Shown here: piece after piece, positions 62,359 through 64,000 of the stretch
How positions within the stretch are numbered: the first letter of the stretch is position 1
How the letters are laid out: every line of letters starts with the position of its first letter
Source of the DNA: Polynucleobacter necessarius
GTDB lineage: Bacteria > Pseudomonadota > Gammaproteobacteria > Burkholderiales > Burkholderiaceae
Length of the DNA stretch: 64,000 bases
Assembly: GCA_900095165.1 (NCBI GenBank)
Contig: LT606947.1
Coordinates: forward strand, 806,001-870,000
Direction of reading: 5' to 3'
The notes under the pieces: generated by a model
What the model was told of the DNA's origin: nothing
Seen by the model: only the letters and a program-made list of their open reading frames with translations
The model's database searches: none
Made by a program: the position numbers and the translations under genes

Positions 62359-64000
62359 TTAAAACGCCGTACCCACTTGGAACTGCAAACGCTGGACGTT
62401 ATCCGTAGGTAACGATTTGATCGGAATACCGTAACTGAATTTTAGCGGGCCCAGTGGTGATATCCATGATAAACCTAAGCCATAAGAATATCGCAAGACG
62501 AGATTGATATTCTCGCTATAGACATTACCTCCATCTACGAAGCCAAATACCCGTAAGGTTTTATCAATGCCAGATCCAGGAACTGGAACGGTGTATTCAA
62601 CGTTACTGACAATTTTGGACTGACCACCAGTAGGCTGATTCAGGCCGGTATAGGCATTGACATAGGTGGGTCCAAGCGATCCTGGTGCATAGCCTCGAAC
62701 CGACCCAATACCACCCACGTAGTAGTTTTTAGTAATTGGAAGTGGGTACTTGCCGTAAGCCTCACCGTAACCAACCTCACCATTAAAGGACAAAATATTG
62801 CCTTTTGAGAAGGAGTGATACTTTTGGTACTGACCAAAGAGGCGATAGAACATCATATTGCCAACAGGAGTGCCGACCTCAGCATTGAGTTGCTGAAGGG
62901 AGCCGGTGGACGGAATCAGCGCGCTATCACGACCATCGCGAGACCAGCCAATGGTAATTGGAACGTTATAAGTATTCAGTGTTGCGGGATAGCCTGGCGC
63001 GGCAATACCGTAGTCCTGCATATAGTTTAAATATGGAGTTGGCGTGTTGAGGCTGGACTTAATTTGAAACACCTCAATACCTGTTCCAAAGAAAACTCGA
63101 TCCACTTCAGTGTAAGGAACGCCAAACTTGATATTTGAACCTACGGATTTAATTTGGTAATCAGGATCGCCTACATAGTAAAGCGGCTTGGATGAACGGT
63201 AAAACAAATCGATATAGCGACTAATGCCGTCCTCTGTGAAGTAAGGATCGTAATTGGACAAAGCCAAGCTTTGATTAATCTTACCTAGGGACATATTCAA
63301 GCCTACGGCTGTACCGGTACCAAAGGCGTTTTCCTGATTAATACCAGCAGAAAGGATTAATTTTTCTGTTGAGGAGAAACCAGCACCTAAGGTAATCGCG
63401 CCAGTTGGCTTTTCTGTCACCTTCACATTGACATCAACCTGGTCTGGAGATCCAGGAACGTCTTGCGTAGAGACATCTGTCTCTGTGAAGTAACCCAAAC
63501 GACCTAAACGTTTTTTGGATAGATCAATCTTTTCGCTATCGAACCATGAGCTCTCAAACTGGCGCATCTCGCGACGAATTACCATATCGCGAGTTTTGGC
63601 ATTTCCAGAAATATTGACTTGACGCACATAAACACGGCGACCGGGATCAATCATCAAAGTAAGGTCAACCTCACTCAGATCACGACGAATGTCCGGCTGC
63701 GGATTGATAGTTGCGAACGCATAACCATATGAACCCAAAATTTCGGCAATCGCCTTTGTGCTCTCAGTCAACTTGGCAGATGAGAAGGTGTCTCCCGGCT
63801 TAAGTTTTACCAACTGAATCAATTCGGCTTCTTTACCCAATAACTCGCCGGCTAAACGCACATCTTTAACAGTGAATTTATTGCCCTCACGAATACTGAT
63901 GGTGAGGTAAATACCTTTTTTATCGGGAGTGATGGAAACTTGTGTCGATTCAATCACAAACTCAAGATAACCACGATTGAGGTAGTAAGAGCGAATATTC
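62359..64000 (-). CDS. bamA: Outer-membrane assembly protein BamA, C-terminal part; runs off the right edge
   Basis: The window holds about 547 codons from the C-terminus of BamA. The frame is open across the right edge ([16 protein letters not shown]), so the start lies outside. It covers the last POTRA domains (GEADLIQL-like repeats and [18 protein letters not shown]) and the 16-stranded barrel with the lid motif [11 protein letters not shown], ending FQVGTAF with the terminal Phe required for outer-membrane insertion. BamA inserts outer-membrane proteins and is essential. Intact as far as seen. Confidence 0.95.
   Translation of the reverse strand, partial: NIRSYYLNRGYLEFVIESTQVSITPDKKGIYLTISIREGNKFTVKDVRLAGELLGKEAELIQLVKLKPGDTFSSAKLTESTKAIAEILGSYGYAFATINPQPDIRRDLSEVDLTLMIDPGRRVYVRQVNISGNAKTRDMVIRREMRQFESSWFDSEKIDLSKKRLGRLGYFTETDVSTQDVPGSPDQVDVNVKVTEKPTGAITLGAGFSSTEKLILSAGINQENAFGTGTAVGLNMSLGKINQSLALSNYDPYFTEDGISRYIDLFYRSSKPLYYVGDPDYQIKSVGSNIKFGVPYTEVDRVFFGTGIEVFQIKSSLNTPTPYLNYMQDYGIAAPGYPATLNTYNVPITIGWSRDGRDSALIPSTGSLQQLNAEVGTPVGNMMFYRLFGQYQKYHSFSKGNILSFNGEVGYGEAYGKYPLPITKNYYVGGIGSVRGYAPGSLGPTYVNAYTGLNQPTGGQSKIVSNVEYTVPVPGSGIDKTLRVFGFVDGGNVYSENINLVLRYSYGLGLSWISPLGPLKFSYGIPIKSLPTDNVQRLQFQVGTAF

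Overview
The window is about 46% G+C by eye and is densely packed with single-domain bacterial genes. The gene families and their order point to a betaproteobacterium of the Burkholderiaceae, most likely Polynucleobacter. Supporting features are the bamA-skp-lpxD-fabZ-lpxA-lpxB-rnhB run, the formate dehydrogenase locus with DUF3305/DUF3306, and the ATP-grasp/alpha-E/transglutaminase/Anbu cassette. The dominant feature is gene decay: I can show disabling lesions in 18 of about 70 protein genes, each otherwise well conserved. That density, with so many young pseudogenes, fits a recently host-restricted lineage such as the Euplotes endosymbiont P. necessarius. The genus and lifestyle are inferences from gene content and memory, not from a search.

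Layout. 1-5.8 kb: decayed catabolic genes (tcuB, a DMT transporter, lldD) beside intact tcuA and small membrane proteins. 5.8-14.2 kb: an old yellow enzyme, OxyR, rubredoxin with a truncated rubredoxin reductase, a PuuD-like membrane protein, 3-hydroxybutyrate dehydrogenase, a DedA-like protein, an acyl-CoA dehydrogenase and a broken CoA transferase. 14.2-16.6 kb: cardiolipin synthase-like PLD, an EEP phosphatase and a small [2Fe-2S] protein. 16.7-28.4 kb: a tungstate-type ABC transporter (permease broken) converging on a long formate dehydrogenase operon read leftward from apbC. In that operon the catalytic and iron-sulfur subunits and two accessory genes are broken. 28.5-31.5 kb: a phosphate permease remnant, CopZ, and CopA with two frameshifts. 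32.4-38 kb: an envelope cluster (GT39, UPF0104, GT9, PAP2) running into rlmJ. 38-48.7 kb, leftward: ldcA, tadA, queD (frameshifted), queE, two tandem lipoproteins, a radical SAM protein, a DUF455 ferritin-like protein, guaA, guaB, rnfH (frameshifted) and ratA. 48.7-53.4 kb, rightward: smpB and the Anbu cassette, whose transglutaminase carries a stop. 53.5-56.8 kb: ppsA and its regulator ppsR, divergent and both broken. 56.8-64 kb: an RNA methyltransferase, rnhB and the lipid A / outer-membrane assembly operon up to a partial bamA.

What survives is informative. Information processing, purine synthesis, lipid A, outer-membrane assembly and envelope glycosylation are intact. Losses fall on formate oxidation, gluconeogenic PEP synthesis, lactate and tricarballylate use, copper export, phosphate uptake and queuosine precursor synthesis. 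All eleven internal stop codons can be explained by C:G to T:A transitions (Trp to TGA/TAG, Arg to TGA, Gln to TAA/TAG), and most frameshifts are one-base changes in short homopolymers. No tRNA, rRNA, insertion sequence or CRISPR array was seen, and no gene-free stretch exceeds about 190 bases.
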